From assembly GCA_052066835.1 (NCBI GenBank), contig JBQHRJ010000006.1: a stretch of 64,000 nt of DNA. One strand, 5' to 3'. Of the stretch, positions 33,953 to 43,203 are shown piece by piece; the first letter of the stretch is position 1, and each line of letters begins with the position of its first letter. This DNA comes from UBA2821 sp902763335 (lineage in GTDB: Bacteria > Bacillota > Clostridia > Lachnospirales > Lachnospiraceae). Under the pieces are notes generated by a model, which saw only the letters and a program-made list of their open reading frames with translations, ran no database searches and was not told where the DNA came from. The position numbers and the translations under genes are program-made.

Positions 33953-35235
33953 TGAGTATAATATTAACACTTATAGTATTTAGCATATTGGTATTTGTGC
34001 ATGAATTCGGACATTTTATCATGGCAAAGAAAAATGGGATATATGTTGTGGAATTTTCTATAGGAATGGGACCAAGGCTGTTCAGCTTTGACAAGGGGGA
34101 AACAAAGTACTCATGGAAACTCATACCTTTTGGTGGGGCATGCCAGATGCTTGGAGAAGATGAGGATGAAGATGTCGATAACGACAGGGCATTTAATAAT
34201 AAATCCGTGTGGGCGAGAATGGTCGTTCTTGCGGCAGGCCCGGTATTTAACTTCTTTCTCGCATTTGTGTTATCAGTGATAATTATAGGTTCGGTTGGAT
34301 ATGATCCTTGTATTGCACTCAAACAGGATGAGGGAACTGCGGCATATGACGCAGGCATACAGGAAGGTGATGTGATAACCGAGTATAACGGCGAGAATAT
34401 TGTAATCGCCAGAGACCTTTTACTTGAAGAGTACATTTCAACTGTTACAAGTGATTCTATAAATGTAAAGTACAAAAGAGATGGCAAAGAATATGAAACA
34501 GTCATAAAGCCTAAAAAGGTATACAGTATGGGTATATCATTTTATGCGGATGATAAACCGGCAGAGATATCCGGCGTTGTAAAGGGAAGTGCCATAGAGG
34601 CAGCAGGAATCAAAGCAGGTGATGTTATCACATCGTTGAATGGAACAGAGATTAAAAAGGGTAAAGATATAAGTGAGTATCTTGATAAAAATCCACTTAC
34701 CGGTGATGACATAGAGATTACTGTTGAGAGAAAGGATAAGACCATAACCAAAACCATTGCACCAAGAACAACATACAGCACGGGACTTGCATACAGCTCA
34801 GGAAGAGTTAAGACAGGACCGCTCGGTGTGTTGAGATACAGTTTAACCGAAATGAGATATGATACAGAATATGTGATAAAGAGTCTGTGGATGCTCGTTT
34901 CAGGAAAGATAGGTGCGGATGCCGTTTCGGGTCCTGTAGGTATAGCTGATGTGGTAGACCAGACTTATCAGGAGAGTAAGAGTGATGGCGCGTTTTATGT
35001 ATTTTTAAATATTGCATATCTTACAGTATTATTTAGCGTGAACCTTGGAGTGTTAAATCTTATACCATTCCCGGCACTTGATGGTGGAAGACTGCTCTTT
35101 GTAATAATTGAGGCAATAAGAAGAAAGCCTGTGCCAAAGGAAAAGGAAGCAGTTGTACATCTTATCGGAATGGCGATACTGATGGCATTTATGGTATTTG
35201 TATTATTTAACGATATTAAGAAATTGATAGGATAA
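33952..35235 (+). CDS. rseP: RseP/RasP-type site-2 intramembrane metalloprotease
   Basis: 427 residues. Zinc motif HEFGH lies in the first membrane helix (about residues 14-18) and the third ligand region NLIPFPALDGGRLLF near 362-376. GxxxN-type GPVFNFFLAF supports the family. Two PDZ-like segments are visible between: TAAYDAGIQEGDVI with YNGENI, and SAIEAAGIKAGDVITSLNGT. Such proteases cleave anti-sigma factors or signal-peptide remnants inside the membrane. The substrate is not evident here; the usual genes for an ECF sigma/anti-sigma pair are not in the window. Confidence 0.93.
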   Translation: MSIILTLIVFSILVFVHEFGHFIMAKKNGIYVVEFSIGMGPRLFSFDKGETKYSWKLIPFGGACQMLGEDEDEDVDNDRAFNNKSVWARMVVLAAGPVFNFFLAFVLSVIIIGSVGYDPCIALKQDEGTAAYDAGIQEGDVITEYNGENIVIARDLLLEEYISTVTSDSINVKYKRDGKEYETVIKPKKVYSMGISFYADDKPAEISGVVKGSAIEAAGIKAGDVITSLNGTEIKKGKDISEYLDKNPLTGDDIEITVERKDKTITKTIAPRTTYSTGLAYSSGRVKTGPLGVLRYSLTEMRYDTEYVIKSLWMLVSGKIGADAVSGPVGIADVVDQTYQESKSDGAFYVFLNIAYLTVLFSVNLGVLNLIPFPALDGGRLLFVIIEAIRRKPVPKEKEAVVHLIGMAILMAFMVFVLFNDIKKLIG

Positions 35236-35254
35236 AAAATGGGAGATGAGAGCG

Positions 35255-36316
35255 ATGAGCTATAGAGACAAAACGAGAGTGATATGTATTGGAGACAGAA
35301 AAATAGGTGGGGGCAATCCTATACTTATACAGTCTATGACAAACACAAAGACGGAGGATGTAGCTGCAACAGTCAGCCAGATAAGGGAGCTTGAGGCAGC
35401 AGGATGCGATATTATAAGATGTGCTACACCTACTATGGAGGCGGCACAGGCACTTAAAGAGATAAAAAAGCAGATATCCATTCCACTTGTGGCAGATATC
35501 CACTTTGATTACAGACTGGCCATAGCAGCCATAGAAAACGGAGCTGACAAAATCAGAATTAATCCGGGTAATATAGGCGGAGCTGACAGGTTAGAGGCTG
35601 TAGTGTCAAAGGCAAAGGAGAAAAATATTCCTATTCGTGTGGGTGTAAACAGCGGCTCGCTTGAGAAAGACATTTTAAATAAATACGGACGTGTAACGGC
35701 AGAGGGAATCGTGGAAAGCGCACTTGATAAAGTGAGGATGATTGAAAAACTTAACTATGAAAATATGGTAATAAGTATAAAATCATCTGATGTGCCTATG
35801 TGTGTTGAGTCACATGAGAGGATCGCAGAGTGCACTGACTATCCTCTTCATGTGGGAATAACCGAATCCGGTACACTGTATTCAGGAAATATCAAGTCAG
35901 CTATCGGTCTTGGAATAATATTAAATAAAGGAATCGGAGATACCATAAGGGTATCTCTGACAGGAGAGCCGGTAGAGGAGATAAGGTCAGCAAAAATGAT
36001 TTTGAAAACTCTTGGACTTAGAAAATCCGGAATAACAGTAGTATCCTGTCCGACATGCGGAAGAACAAAGATAGATTTAATCGGACTGGCTAATAAGGTA
36101 GAGAAAATGGTTCAGAAATACGATAACTTAAATATTAAAGTTGCGGTTATGGGCTGTGTGGTAAACGGACCGGGAGAAGCCCGTGAGGCAGATATAGGAA
36201 TTGCCGGAGGAGACGGAGAAGGTCTTCTTATCAAGAAAGGTGAAGTTGTAAAAAAACTTCCTGAATCACAGCTTTTAGAGGTGCTTGAATCTGAACTTGC
36301 AAACTGGGGTAGATAA
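35255..36316 (+). CDS. ispG: 4-hydroxy-3-methylbut-2-enyl diphosphate synthase (GcpE)
   Basis: 353 residues from the ATG at 35255 with GGGAG ten bases upstream; an ATG at 35246 touches that site. GNPILIQSMTNTKTEDV opens the TIM-barrel, and the C-terminal iron-sulfur part has VSCPTCGRTKIDL and VMGCVVNGPGEA with three Cys ligands for the 4Fe-4S cluster. It reduces MEcPP to HMBPP in the MEP pathway. Together with dxr in this operon it feeds uppS. Confidence 0.97.
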   Translation: MSYRDKTRVICIGDRKIGGGNPILIQSMTNTKTEDVAATVSQIRELEAAGCDIIRCATPTMEAAQALKEIKKQISIPLVADIHFDYRLAIAAIENGADKIRINPGNIGGADRLEAVVSKAKEKNIPIRVGVNSGSLEKDILNKYGRVTAEGIVESALDKVRMIEKLNYENMVISIKSSDVPMCVESHERIAECTDYPLHVGITESGTLYSGNIKSAIGLGIILNKGIGDTIRVSLTGEPVEEIRSAKMILKTLGLRKSGITVVSCPTCGRTKIDLIGLANKVEKMVQKYDNLNIKVAVMGCVVNGPGEAREADIGIAGGDGEGLLIKKGEVVKKLPESQLLEVLESELANWGR

Positions 36317-36317
36317 A

Positions 36318-39300
36318 ATGGAGACAAAGAGCTTTTTTGAAGTATTTCCTACCATAAAAAAGGAAGGATATGTTGGTGACCTGTTTGAGAATGTCAAGGT
36401 TACGAGAGTAACCAAAAACAGGTCAAACACGGCAGTGAGAATATATATAAAGAGTGACAGACTGATAGAGAAGGGGATTATCAGAAAGCTTGAGGAGGAG
36501 ATAAAAACAAAGGTTTTTGAAAACACACATATTGATATACATATTATGGAACAGTTCAGCCTTTCCGGTCAGTACACACCGGACAGGCTTTATAAAGTTT
36601 ACAGGGAAAGTATTCTTTTGGAACTTAAGGAATACAACATGATTGAATACAATATGTTAAACCGGGCAGAGTGTGTATTTCCGGAGGAAGGGATAATGCA
36701 GCTTAATGTAAAAGAATCTCCCGTGAGCCGGGCAAAAGAAGATGAGCTTATCAACATACTTCAGAAGATTTTTTGCGAGCGCTGTGGAATTCCGGTGGAA
36801 GTAAGAGTTGTCTATGTGGATAATGATGAAGAGAAGAGAAGAAATGAAAGAAAACTTAAGATAAAGCTTGAAGTCGATGCGGTTATGAATAATCTGAAGT
36901 CAGATAAAGAAAATGACGTGGCAGCGGTAGAAAATGCCAATGATGTCGTAGAGACCAAAGAAAAGGATGAGCCTAAGGAGAAAACTAAAACTCATGAAAA
37001 AGCACCGGCAGCTCCTAAGGAAAATACTGGCAGGGAGCAGGGTAAATCATATTACAGAAGTTACAAAAAGTCGGATAATCCTGATGTGCTGTACGGACGT
37101 GACTTTGACGGTGAGGAGATAAGCATTTCCAGTATCGAAGGCGAGATGGGAGAGGTAATAATACACGGAAAGATTATCCAGTTAGACAAACGTGAGATTA
37201 GAAATGAAAAGACGATAATAATGTTTGACATTACTGATTTTACGGACACGATTACCGTTAAAATGTTTGCGAGAAATGACCAGCTTGATGAAATTCTGCC
37301 GGCGGTAAAACAGGGTTCGTTTATCAAGTTAAGAGGAATAACGACAGTTGATAAGTTTGACAGTGAACTTACGATAGCATCTGTATCCGGTATAAAATCA
37401 ATACCTGATTTTACTACAAAAAGAGTGGATACAAGCGTGGAAAAACGAGTTGAGCTTCACTGTCATACAAAGATGAGTGACATGGACGGTGTATCCAGTG
37501 CAAAGGACCTTATAAAAAGAGCGATAGCATGGGGACATAAGGCCCTTGCCATAACAGACCACGGGCTTGTTCAGGGATTTCCGGAGGCATTTCATGCACT
37601 CAGGGATATTGAGAAAAAGTACAAGTGGGAGCCTTTTGACTTTAAGATTATTTATGGTGTTGAGGCATATCTTGTTGATGATATAAAGAACATTGTAACA
37701 AATTCTAAGGGACAGTCTTTAGATAAGAGTTATGTTGTATTTGACTTAGAGACAACAGGTTTTAGTGCGATAAATAACAGAATCATAGAGATTGGTGCAG
37801 TGAAGGTGGAAAACGGAGCCATCACGGAGAGGTTCAGTACATTTGTAAATCCTCATGTGCCTATACCGTTTAAGATAGAGAAACTTACAGGCATAAATGA
37901 TAACATGGTCATCGATGCGAAATCCATAGAGGAGATACTTCCTGAATTTCTTGAATTTTCAAAGGATTGTGTAATGGTTGCCCATAATGCGGATTTTGAC
38001 ATGAGCTTTATAGAGAGGAATTGTGAAAGACTCGGTATAGAGGCAGAATTTACCTACCTTGATACGGTAAATCTCTCCAGAGTGCTCCTGCCGAATCTGA
38101 AGAACTTTAAGCTTGATACGGTTGCAAAGGCACTTAATGTATCACTGCTTAACCACCACAGGGCGGTGGATGATGCAGGCTGTACGGCTGAAATATTTGT
38201 AAAGCTTATAGAAATGTTAAAAGAACAGGGTATAAATGATCTTGATCAGATGAATGATATGGGAATATCAAGTCCTGAGACCATTATGAAGATGCCGTCA
38301 CACCATGCTATTATTCTGGCAACGGGTGAAGTGGGAAGAGTAAATCTGTATCACCTTATATCAGATTCGCATATAAAATATTATCACAGGGTTCCGAGGG
38401 TGCCTAAGAGTGATTATCTTAAATACAAAGAAGGTCTGCTTATAGGTTCGGCCTGCGAGGCGGGGGAACTGTATCAGGCAATTCTTTTAGGAAAAAGTGA
38501 TGAGGAGATAGCACGTCTTGTTGAATTTTATGATTATCTTGAGATTCAGCCTCTGGGTAACAATAAATTCATGATTGAAAGTGATAAGACAAGTGTTAAT
38601 TCAGAAGAAGACCTTATAGATATAAATAAGAAAATCGTTAAACTCGGTGAGGAATTTAATAAGCCGGTGGTTGCCACCTGTGATGTTCATTTTCTCGATC
38701 CGGAGGATGAAGTATACCGTAGAATTATCATGGCGGGTAAAGGATTTAAGGATGCGGATGATCAGGCACCGCTTTACTATCGTACAACTGAGGAGATGCT
38801 TGATGAATTTAAGTATCTTGGAAGTGAAAAGGCATATGAGGTGGTAGTTACTAATACCAATAAAATAGCCGACATGATAGACAATATATTTCCGGTTAGT
38901 CCCCACAAGGCTCCGCCTGTCATTGAAAATTCTGACCAGACGCTCAGAAACATATGTTACGATACTGCAAAGAGCATGTATGGAGAGGATTTGCCTGAGA
39001 TAGTTGTGGAGCGACTTGAAAGGGAATTAAATTCAATCATTTCAAACGGATATGCCGTTATGTACATTATAGCCCAGAAACTGGTGTGGAAATCAAATGA
39101 GGATGGTTATCTGGTAGGTTCAAGAGGTTCTGTAGGTTCGTCATTTGTAGCCACCATGTCAGGTATAACGGAGGTTAATCCGTTAAGTCCGCATTACTAC
39201 TGTGCAAAGTGTCATTACAGCGAATTTGATTCTGAGGAAGTCAAAGCATTTTCAGGAGGTTCGGGATGTGACATGCCGGATAAGAGATGTCCGAATTGTG

Positions 39301-40817
39301 GTGAGAAACTGGTGAAGGCCGGATTTGACATACCGTTTGAGACTTTTCTTGGATTTAAGGGAAATAAAGAGCCGGATATCGACCTTAACTTTTCAGGTGA
39401 ATATCAGAGTAAGGCGCATGAATATACAGAAGTTATTTTTGGAAAAGGTCAGACATTCCGTGCCGGTACTATAGGTACACTTGCCGACAAGACTGCTTAC
39501 GGATATGTGAAGAAGTATTATGAGGAGAGAGGGGTTCACAAGCGAAGATGCGAGATAAACAGAATATCCCAGGGATGTATAGGAATACACCGTACCACCG
39601 GACAGCATCCTGGAGGTATCGTTGTACTTCCTCTTGGTGAGGATATTAACACTTACACACCGGTTCAGCATCCTGCAAATGATATGACAACAAAGACGGT
39701 AACTACTCATTTCGAGTATCATTCAATCGACCACAACCTGTTAAAGCTCGATATTCTCGGTCATGATGATCCTACCATGATTCGTATGCTTGAGGATTTG
39801 ACGGGAATTGATGCAAAGGAGATACCATTTGATAATAAAGAAGTAATGTCGCTGTTTCAGGATACCCATGCCCTCCAGATAAGTCCTAAAGATATAGGAG
39901 ATTGTCCGCTTGGCTCACAGGGAATACCTGAATTTGGTACAGAATTTGTTATACAGATGCTTATAGACACAAAGCCACAGACATTTTCGGATCTTATCAG
40001 AATATCCGGTCTGTCCCACGGAACAGACGTGTGGCTCGGAAATGCACAGACACTTATTCTGGAAGGAAAGGCAACGATTTCGACCGCCATATGTACAAGA
40101 GATGATATTATGATATATCTCATTAATAAAGGTCTGGAGTCTGAGTTGTCATTCACCATAATGGAGAGCGTGCGAAAGGGTAAAGGTCTTAAAGAAGAGT
40201 GGGAAGAGGAAATGCTTGCCCATGATGTGCCTGACTGGTATATCTGGTCGTGCAAGAAGATTAAGTACATGTTCCCTAAGGCACATGCTGCCGCATATGT
40301 AATGATGGCATTCAGAATAGCGTATTTTAAGGTGTATTATCCGTTAGCATATTATGCCGCATATTTTAGTATCAGAGCTTCGGCCTTCAGCTATGAGCTT
40401 ATGTGTCTGGGGCAGGAGAGACTTGAGTATCATATAAAGGATTATAAAAACCGTGACGCACAGAATCTGTTGTCAAAAAAAGATGAGGATACTTTAAAGG
40501 ACATGAAGGTAGTTCAGGAAATGTACGCAAGGGGACTTGACTTTGAGCCGATTGACTTATATAAGGTTGAGGCACATAAATTCCAGATAATCAACGGAAA
40601 GCTTATGCCGGCATTGAGCAGTATAGACGGTCTTGGAGATAAGGCGGCAGATGCAATAGTTGAAGCCGCCAAAAACGGAAGATTCATATCAAAGGATGAT
40701 TTCAGGGACAGAACAAAGGTAAGCGGAACCCTGACAGACCTTATGTCGGAACTGGGAATATTAAAAGACTTGCCGGAATCAAACCAGCTATCGCTGTTCG
40801 ATATTGGTATAGGATAG
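36318..40817 (+). CDS. polC: DNA polymerase III alpha subunit, PolC type
   Basis: 1499 residues, standard for the low-GC Gram-positive replicase. The ATG at 36318 lies two bases after ispG. After an N-terminal region and a Lys/Glu linker (about 190-260) comes an OB-fold (VIIHGKII, about 270-370), then a PHP domain (HCHTKMSDMDG) split by a DEDDh 3'-5' exonuclease beginning FDLETTG (Asp476, Glu478) and carrying AHNADFDMSF. The polymerase core contains GSRGSVGSSF, the zinc-knuckle Cys pairs CAKC and CPNCG, and PDIDLNF with catalytic Asp residues. It replicates the chromosome with built-in proofreading. Confidence 0.98.
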   Translation: METKSFFEVFPTIKKEGYVGDLFENVKVTRVTKNRSNTAVRIYIKSDRLIEKGIIRKLEEEIKTKVFENTHIDIHIMEQFSLSGQYTPDRLYKVYRESILLELKEYNMIEYNMLNRAECVFPEEGIMQLNVKESPVSRAKEDELINILQKIFCERCGIPVEVRVVYVDNDEEKRRNERKLKIKLEVDAVMNNLKSDKENDVAAVENANDVVETKEKDEPKEKTKTHEKAPAAPKENTGREQGKSYYRSYKKSDNPDVLYGRDFDGEEISISSIEGEMGEVIIHGKIIQLDKREIRNEKTIIMFDITDFTDTITVKMFARNDQLDEILPAVKQGSFIKLRGITTVDKFDSELTIASVSGIKSIPDFTTKRVDTSVEKRVELHCHTKMSDMDGVSSAKDLIKRAIAWGHKALAITDHGLVQGFPEAFHALRDIEKKYKWEPFDFKIIYGVEAYLVDDIKNIVTNSKGQSLDKSYVVFDLETTGFSAINNRIIEIGAVKVENGAITERFSTFVNPHVPIPFKIEKLTGINDNMVIDAKSIEEILPEFLEFSKDCVMVAHNADFDMSFIERNCERLGIEAEFTYLDTVNLSRVLLPNLKNFKLDTVAKALNVSLLNHHRAVDDAGCTAEIFVKLIEMLKEQGINDLDQMNDMGISSPETIMKMPSHHAIILATGEVGRVNLYHLISDSHIKYYHRVPRVPKSDYLKYKEGLLIGSACEAGELYQAILLGKSDEEIARLVEFYDYLEIQPLGNNKFMIESDKTSVNSEEDLIDINKKIVKLGEEFNKPVVATCDVHFLDPEDEVYRRIIMAGKGFKDADDQAPLYYRTTEEMLDEFKYLGSEKAYEVVVTNTNKIADMIDNIFPVSPHKAPPVIENSDQTLRNICYDTAKSMYGEDLPEIVVERLERELNSIISNGYAVMYIIAQKLVWKSNEDGYLVGSRGSVGSSFVATMSGITEVNPLSPHYYCAKCHYSEFDSEEVKAFSGGSGCDMPDKRCPNCGEKLVKAGFDIPFETFLGFKGNKEPDIDLNFSGEYQSKAHEYTEVIFGKGQTFRAGTIGTLADKTAYGYVKKYYEERGVHKRRCEINRISQGCIGIHRTTGQHPGGIVVLPLGEDINTYTPVQHPANDMTTKTVTTHFEYHSIDHNLLKLDILGHDDPTMIRMLEDLTGIDAKEIPFDNKEVMSLFQDTHALQISPKDIGDCPLGSQGIPEFGTEFVIQMLIDTKPQTFSDLIRISGLSHGTDVWLGNAQTLILEGKATISTAICTRDDIMIYLINKGLESELSFTIMESVRKGKGLKEEWEEEMLAHDVPDWYIWSCKKIKYMFPKAHAAAYVMMAFRIAYFKVYYPLAYYAAYFSIRASAFSYELMCLGQERLEYHIKDYKNRDAQNLLSKKDEDTLKDMKVVQEMYARGLDFEPIDLYKVEAHKFQIINGKLMPALSSIDGLGDKAADAIVEAAKNGRFISKDDFRDRTKVSGTLTDLMSELGILKDLPESNQLSLFDIGIG

Positions 40818-40852
40818 AGGATGGTTGCGAAATTTAAATATATGATTTATAG

Positions 40853-40902
40853 TGTGTGAAATTTATAGGTTGTGTAAGCGTCACAACCTATAAATTTTCA
40901 CA
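40853..40902. repeat. Short palindromic element, family B, copy B3 (internally deleted)
   Basis: AATTTATAGGTTGTG (40860-40874) pairs with CACAACCTATAAATT (40882-40896), with flanking TGTGA/TCACA adding more pairs. The loop TAAGCGT holds the TAAGCG word that starts the core of B1 and B2, so this looks like a B element reduced to its arms. A weaker outer inverted repeat (GGATGGTTGCGAAATT near 40818 and AGTTTCGTAAACATCC near 40924, about 13 of 16 matching) recalls the outer repeat around B1. Confidence 0.65.
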
Positions 40903-40967
40903 AGTTAATATATAAACTTGAAGAGTTTCGTAAACATCCGAAATATATTAATACTGTGAGGAGTGCT

Positions 40968-41711
40968 ATGTCTGTAAATATACAAAACTTTGAAAATGCA
41001 AAAGAAAAGATAATAGGCGTGAACAGAGAACGCAAAACCATAGGTGTGCTGTCTGAAAAGACAGTGCATGCCGTTCTCAAAAACTATTATGAGCCGGATG
41101 AGGATCATCAGGAAATTCCGGTAGAGGGAATGGTGGCAGATATATACAGGGACGGCAATATTATCGAGATACAGACTGCACATTTTGATAAACTAAGGGA
41201 GAAACTGGCAAGATTTCTTCCATATTATGATGTTACTGTGGTTTATCCGGTGCCGGCATGTAAATGGCTTATATGGGTGGATGAACTGACAGGGGAGTGT
41301 GCTCCGAAACGAAAGTCACCGCTTAAAGGAACACCGTACATGATATTTAAGGAGCTGTACAAGATAAAGTCATATTTGAGAAATGAAAATCTTCATTTTA
41401 AAATAGCCATGCTGGATATAGAGGAATACAGGCTGTTAAATGGGTGGAGCAGAAACAGAAAAAAAGGTTCAACAAGATTTGACCGTATGCCCGTGGAGTT
41501 TAAAGAAGAGTATGAGATATACAGGATAGAGGATTATATGCAGTTTCTGCCTATAGATCTTCCGGAAAGTTTTACAACCGCGGACCTTGCAAAGTGTGCA
41601 GGTATACCGGTTGGGCTTGCGAGAATAGCAATGAATATAATCTCGTATGTCGGGGGAGTTGATAAAAAGGGGAAGAGGGGAAATGCAATTGTATATGAAA
41701 TTTCCGAATAG
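40968..41711 (+). CDS. Unrecognised cytoplasmic protein, possibly nuclease-like
   Basis: 247 residues from the ATG at 40968 (GAGGAG four bases upstream). I do not recognise the family. It is soluble and basic in the middle (RNRKKGSTRFDRMP). VADIYRDGNIIEIQTAHFDK then LREKLARFL has the spacing of a PD-(D/E)XK-type core (Asp, then Glu-Ile-Gln-Thr in place of Glu-Ile-Lys), and the last ~60 residues (SFTTADLAKCAGIPVGLARI) look like a winged-helix. This could suggest a DNA-acting protein, but it is speculative. The gene stands alone, with element B3 upstream and B2 downstream. Confidence 0.6.
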   Translation: MSVNIQNFENAKEKIIGVNRERKTIGVLSEKTVHAVLKNYYEPDEDHQEIPVEGMVADIYRDGNIIEIQTAHFDKLREKLARFLPYYDVTVVYPVPACKWLIWVDELTGECAPKRKSPLKGTPYMIFKELYKIKSYLRNENLHFKIAMLDIEEYRLLNGWSRNRKKGSTRFDRMPVEFKEEYEIYRIEDYMQFLPIDLPESFTTADLAKCAGIPVGLARIAMNIISYVGGVDKKGKRGNAIVYEISE

Positions 41712-41733
41712 TATCAGGGAATACTTATGAAAA

Positions 41734-41859
41734 AATTACCAACTGCAACGCTGGACACGCTTTCGCTATCTTTGACTGGTAGCGGTACATAAGTGGCTGC
41801 ATGATATGCACCCACTAAGTACCGACCTCCTCAGAATGTCGCTTTTGCAGTTGGTAATT
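41734..41859. repeat. Palindromic intergenic element, family B, copy B2 (reverse orientation)
   Basis: A perfect 15-bp inverted repeat (AATTACCAACTGCAA at 41734-41748, complement at 41845-41859). Read on the minus strand the interior matches B1: AAGCGACATTCTGAGG, CGGTACTTAG, a variable hairpin, CTTATGTACCGCT, then GCGTTGCAG. The variable hairpin is AGTGG/CCACT where B1 has AGCAACC/GGTTGCT, so pairing is kept with different bases. Confidence 0.78.
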
Positions 41860-41904
41860 CTGTACTAAATTTTATTAACATTATATAATTTTATTTAAGC
41901 AAAC

Positions 41905-41936
41905 AAAAAAGGAACTTACAAGTAAGTTCCTTTTTT
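41905..41936 (-). terminator. Rho-independent terminator of the tRNA-Glu transcript
   Basis: GGAACTTAC and GTAAGTTCC (41911-41930) form a hairpin flanked by A-run and T-run of six or more on each side, so it can work in both directions. On the minus strand it lies just 3' of the tRNA; on the plus strand it is the first terminator after the 40968 gene. Confidence 0.85.
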
Positions 41937-41938
41937 AG

Positions 41939-42010
41939 CAGCTCGTAGCGGAATCGAACCGCTGATTTCGCCGTGAGAGGGCGACGTCTTAACCGCTTGA
42001 CCAACGAGCC
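41939..42010 (-). tRNA. tRNA-Glu (anticodon CTC)
   Basis: On the minus strand, from 42010, the sequence GGCTCGTTGGTCAAGCGG begins a full cloverleaf of 72 nt: acceptor GGCTCGT with ACGAGCT (first pair G-U), anticodon stem TCGCC/GGCGA with loop CTCTCAC, giving anticodon CTC for GAG codons, and T-arm GCGGTTCGATTCCGC. CCA is not encoded. It has its own promoter (42030-42058) and terminator. Confidence 0.95.
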
Positions 42011-42029
42011 ATGACCAACGTACTCCCAT

Positions 42030-42058
42030 AGTATACACGCTGTATATGGAAATGTCAA
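42030..42058 (-). promoter_or_regulatory. Promoter of tRNA-Glu
   Basis: Reading the minus strand, TTGACA (42058-42053) and TATACT (42035-42030) are 17 bp apart. The transcript would start near 42023, about 13 nt before the mature tRNA 5' end, as is usual for a monocistronic tRNA. Confidence 0.75.
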
Positions 42059-42088
42059 GCAGTTTTTTTGGAAATTTTAAAATTATTT

Positions 42089-43009
42089 TTATGGTGTATT
42101 TAATGTTACGATTTCATCTAATAATTCTTTGATTTTATCATCCATTGTTTCGTCAGGGAACTGGCATGTTCCTACAACTTTGTGACCACCGCCGCCATAT
42201 TTGAGCATTAATGCACCTACATCGATAGAGCATGTCCTGTTTAATACGCTGTAGCCCACTGCACACGAGCAGCCCTGTCCGCCTTTACCTGATACAATCC
42301 ATACAGAGATATTTCCTTCAGGATATAAACTGTATATCATGAAGCGGTTACCTGTGTAGATAGTTTCAAGTTTTCTTAAGTCGCTGATAATAACATTATT
42401 TTTTACGGTTGTGTGAGCTTTGACCATCTCAACAAATTTCTCAGTCTGTTCAAAGTAGAGTTCTATTCTTTCCTTGATATCAGGAAGTTCAAGAATCTCT
42501 TCTATTGTCATGGTTCTGCACCAGTCAATTAACTTCTCCATAAGCTGATAGTTACTGATTGTGAACTGTCTGAATCTTCCGAGTCCCGTTCTCGGGTCCA
42601 TTATAAATCCCAAGAGAACCCATCCTGAAGGATTGAGAATCTCTTCTCTTGTAAGCTGTGCTGAATCAACCTTATCAACCGCTTCAAGAAGGGCATCAAA
42701 GTTTGGAAAACGTTCTTTTCCTCCGTAGTAGTCATATACTACATGTGCAGCACTCGGACTGCTTTTGCTTTCACCCACATATTTGCCTTTATAAGCATTT
42801 CTCTCCTGTTCGCTGGAATGATGGTCAAACCATAATCCGCATCCCTCAACAAAAGGTACGTTGGCAAGGCAGTCATCTTTGGTTACTTCTATAATACCGT
42901 CCTGCAAATCCTTTGGGTGAGCGAATTTGTAAGTGTCAATTATGCCGGCTTCTTTAAGGAATACGGCACATGCAAGTCCGTCAAAATCTGATCTTGTAAT
43001 TAGTCTCAT
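42089..43009 (-). CDS. DHH-family phosphoesterase
   Basis: 306 residues on the minus strand with GGGGGT six bases before the ATG. Motifs of the DHH superfamily: LITRSDFDGLACA (first metal Asp), GLWFDHHSSE (the DHH triad itself), DKVDSAQL, and the DHHA1-type GGGGHKVVGTCQFP at the C-terminus. It is close to the group loosely annotated as exopolyphosphatase-like and is distinct from the nrnA gene at 48084. Likely substrates are short oligonucleotides, cyclic dinucleotide products or polyphosphate; the sequence does not decide. It is the only minus-strand protein gene in the window. Confidence 0.85.
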   Translation of the reverse strand: MRLITRSDFDGLACAVFLKEAGIIDTYKFAHPKDLQDGIIEVTKDDCLANVPFVEGCGLWFDHHSSEQERNAYKGKYVGESKSSPSAAHVVYDYYGGKERFPNFDALLEAVDKVDSAQLTREEILNPSGWVLLGFIMDPRTGLGRFRQFTISNYQLMEKLIDWCRTMTIEEILELPDIKERIELYFEQTEKFVEMVKAHTTVKNNVIISDLRKLETIYTGNRFMIYSLYPEGNISVWIVSGKGGQGCSCAVGYSVLNRTCSIDVGALMLKYGGGGHKVVGTCQFPDETMDDKIKELLDEIVTLNTP

Positions 43010-43043
43010 ATGTAGACCCCCATATACTTAATATTTTTCTTAT

Positions 43044-43072
43044 ATTTTATCATTTTATATGTGTGTTTGCAA
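43044..43072 (-). promoter_or_regulatory. Probable promoter of the DHH phosphoesterase gene
   Basis: On the minus strand TTGCAA (43072-43067) and TAAAAT (43049-43044) are 17 bp apart, about 35 bp upstream of the start codon. It lies back to back with the rimP promoter at 43092. Confidence 0.45.
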
Positions 43073-43091
43073 GGATAATAGAAAAAAGCTA

Positions 43092-43120
43092 TTGCAAAAA
43101 GTAAGTGTGGGTGATACAAT
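43092..43120 (+). promoter_or_regulatory. Promoter of the rimP-nusA-infB operon
   Basis: TTGCAA (43092-43097), 17-bp spacer, TACAAT (43115-43120). The transcript would start near 43127 and carry a leader of about 77 nt before rimP. Confidence 0.65.
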
Positions 43121-43148
43121 GATATAAGTTTATAGTGACTTGTTGATG

Positions 43149-43174
43149 AAAGAGTGGACGTGAGTTCACTCTTT
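43149..43174 (+). promoter_or_regulatory. Leader hairpin upstream of rimP
   Basis: AAAGAGTG (43149-43156) pairs perfectly with CACTCTTT (43167-43174) around a ten-base loop, and TGTCTTTG follows. A structured 5' leader is common before rimP in Firmicutes (the rimP leader class). The T-rich tail would let it act as an attenuator, possibly responsive to NusA. The assignment to that class is by position and shape. Confidence 0.5.
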
Positions 43175-43203
43175 GTCTTTGTAGTTAAGGATTGGAGGAA
43201 TAT

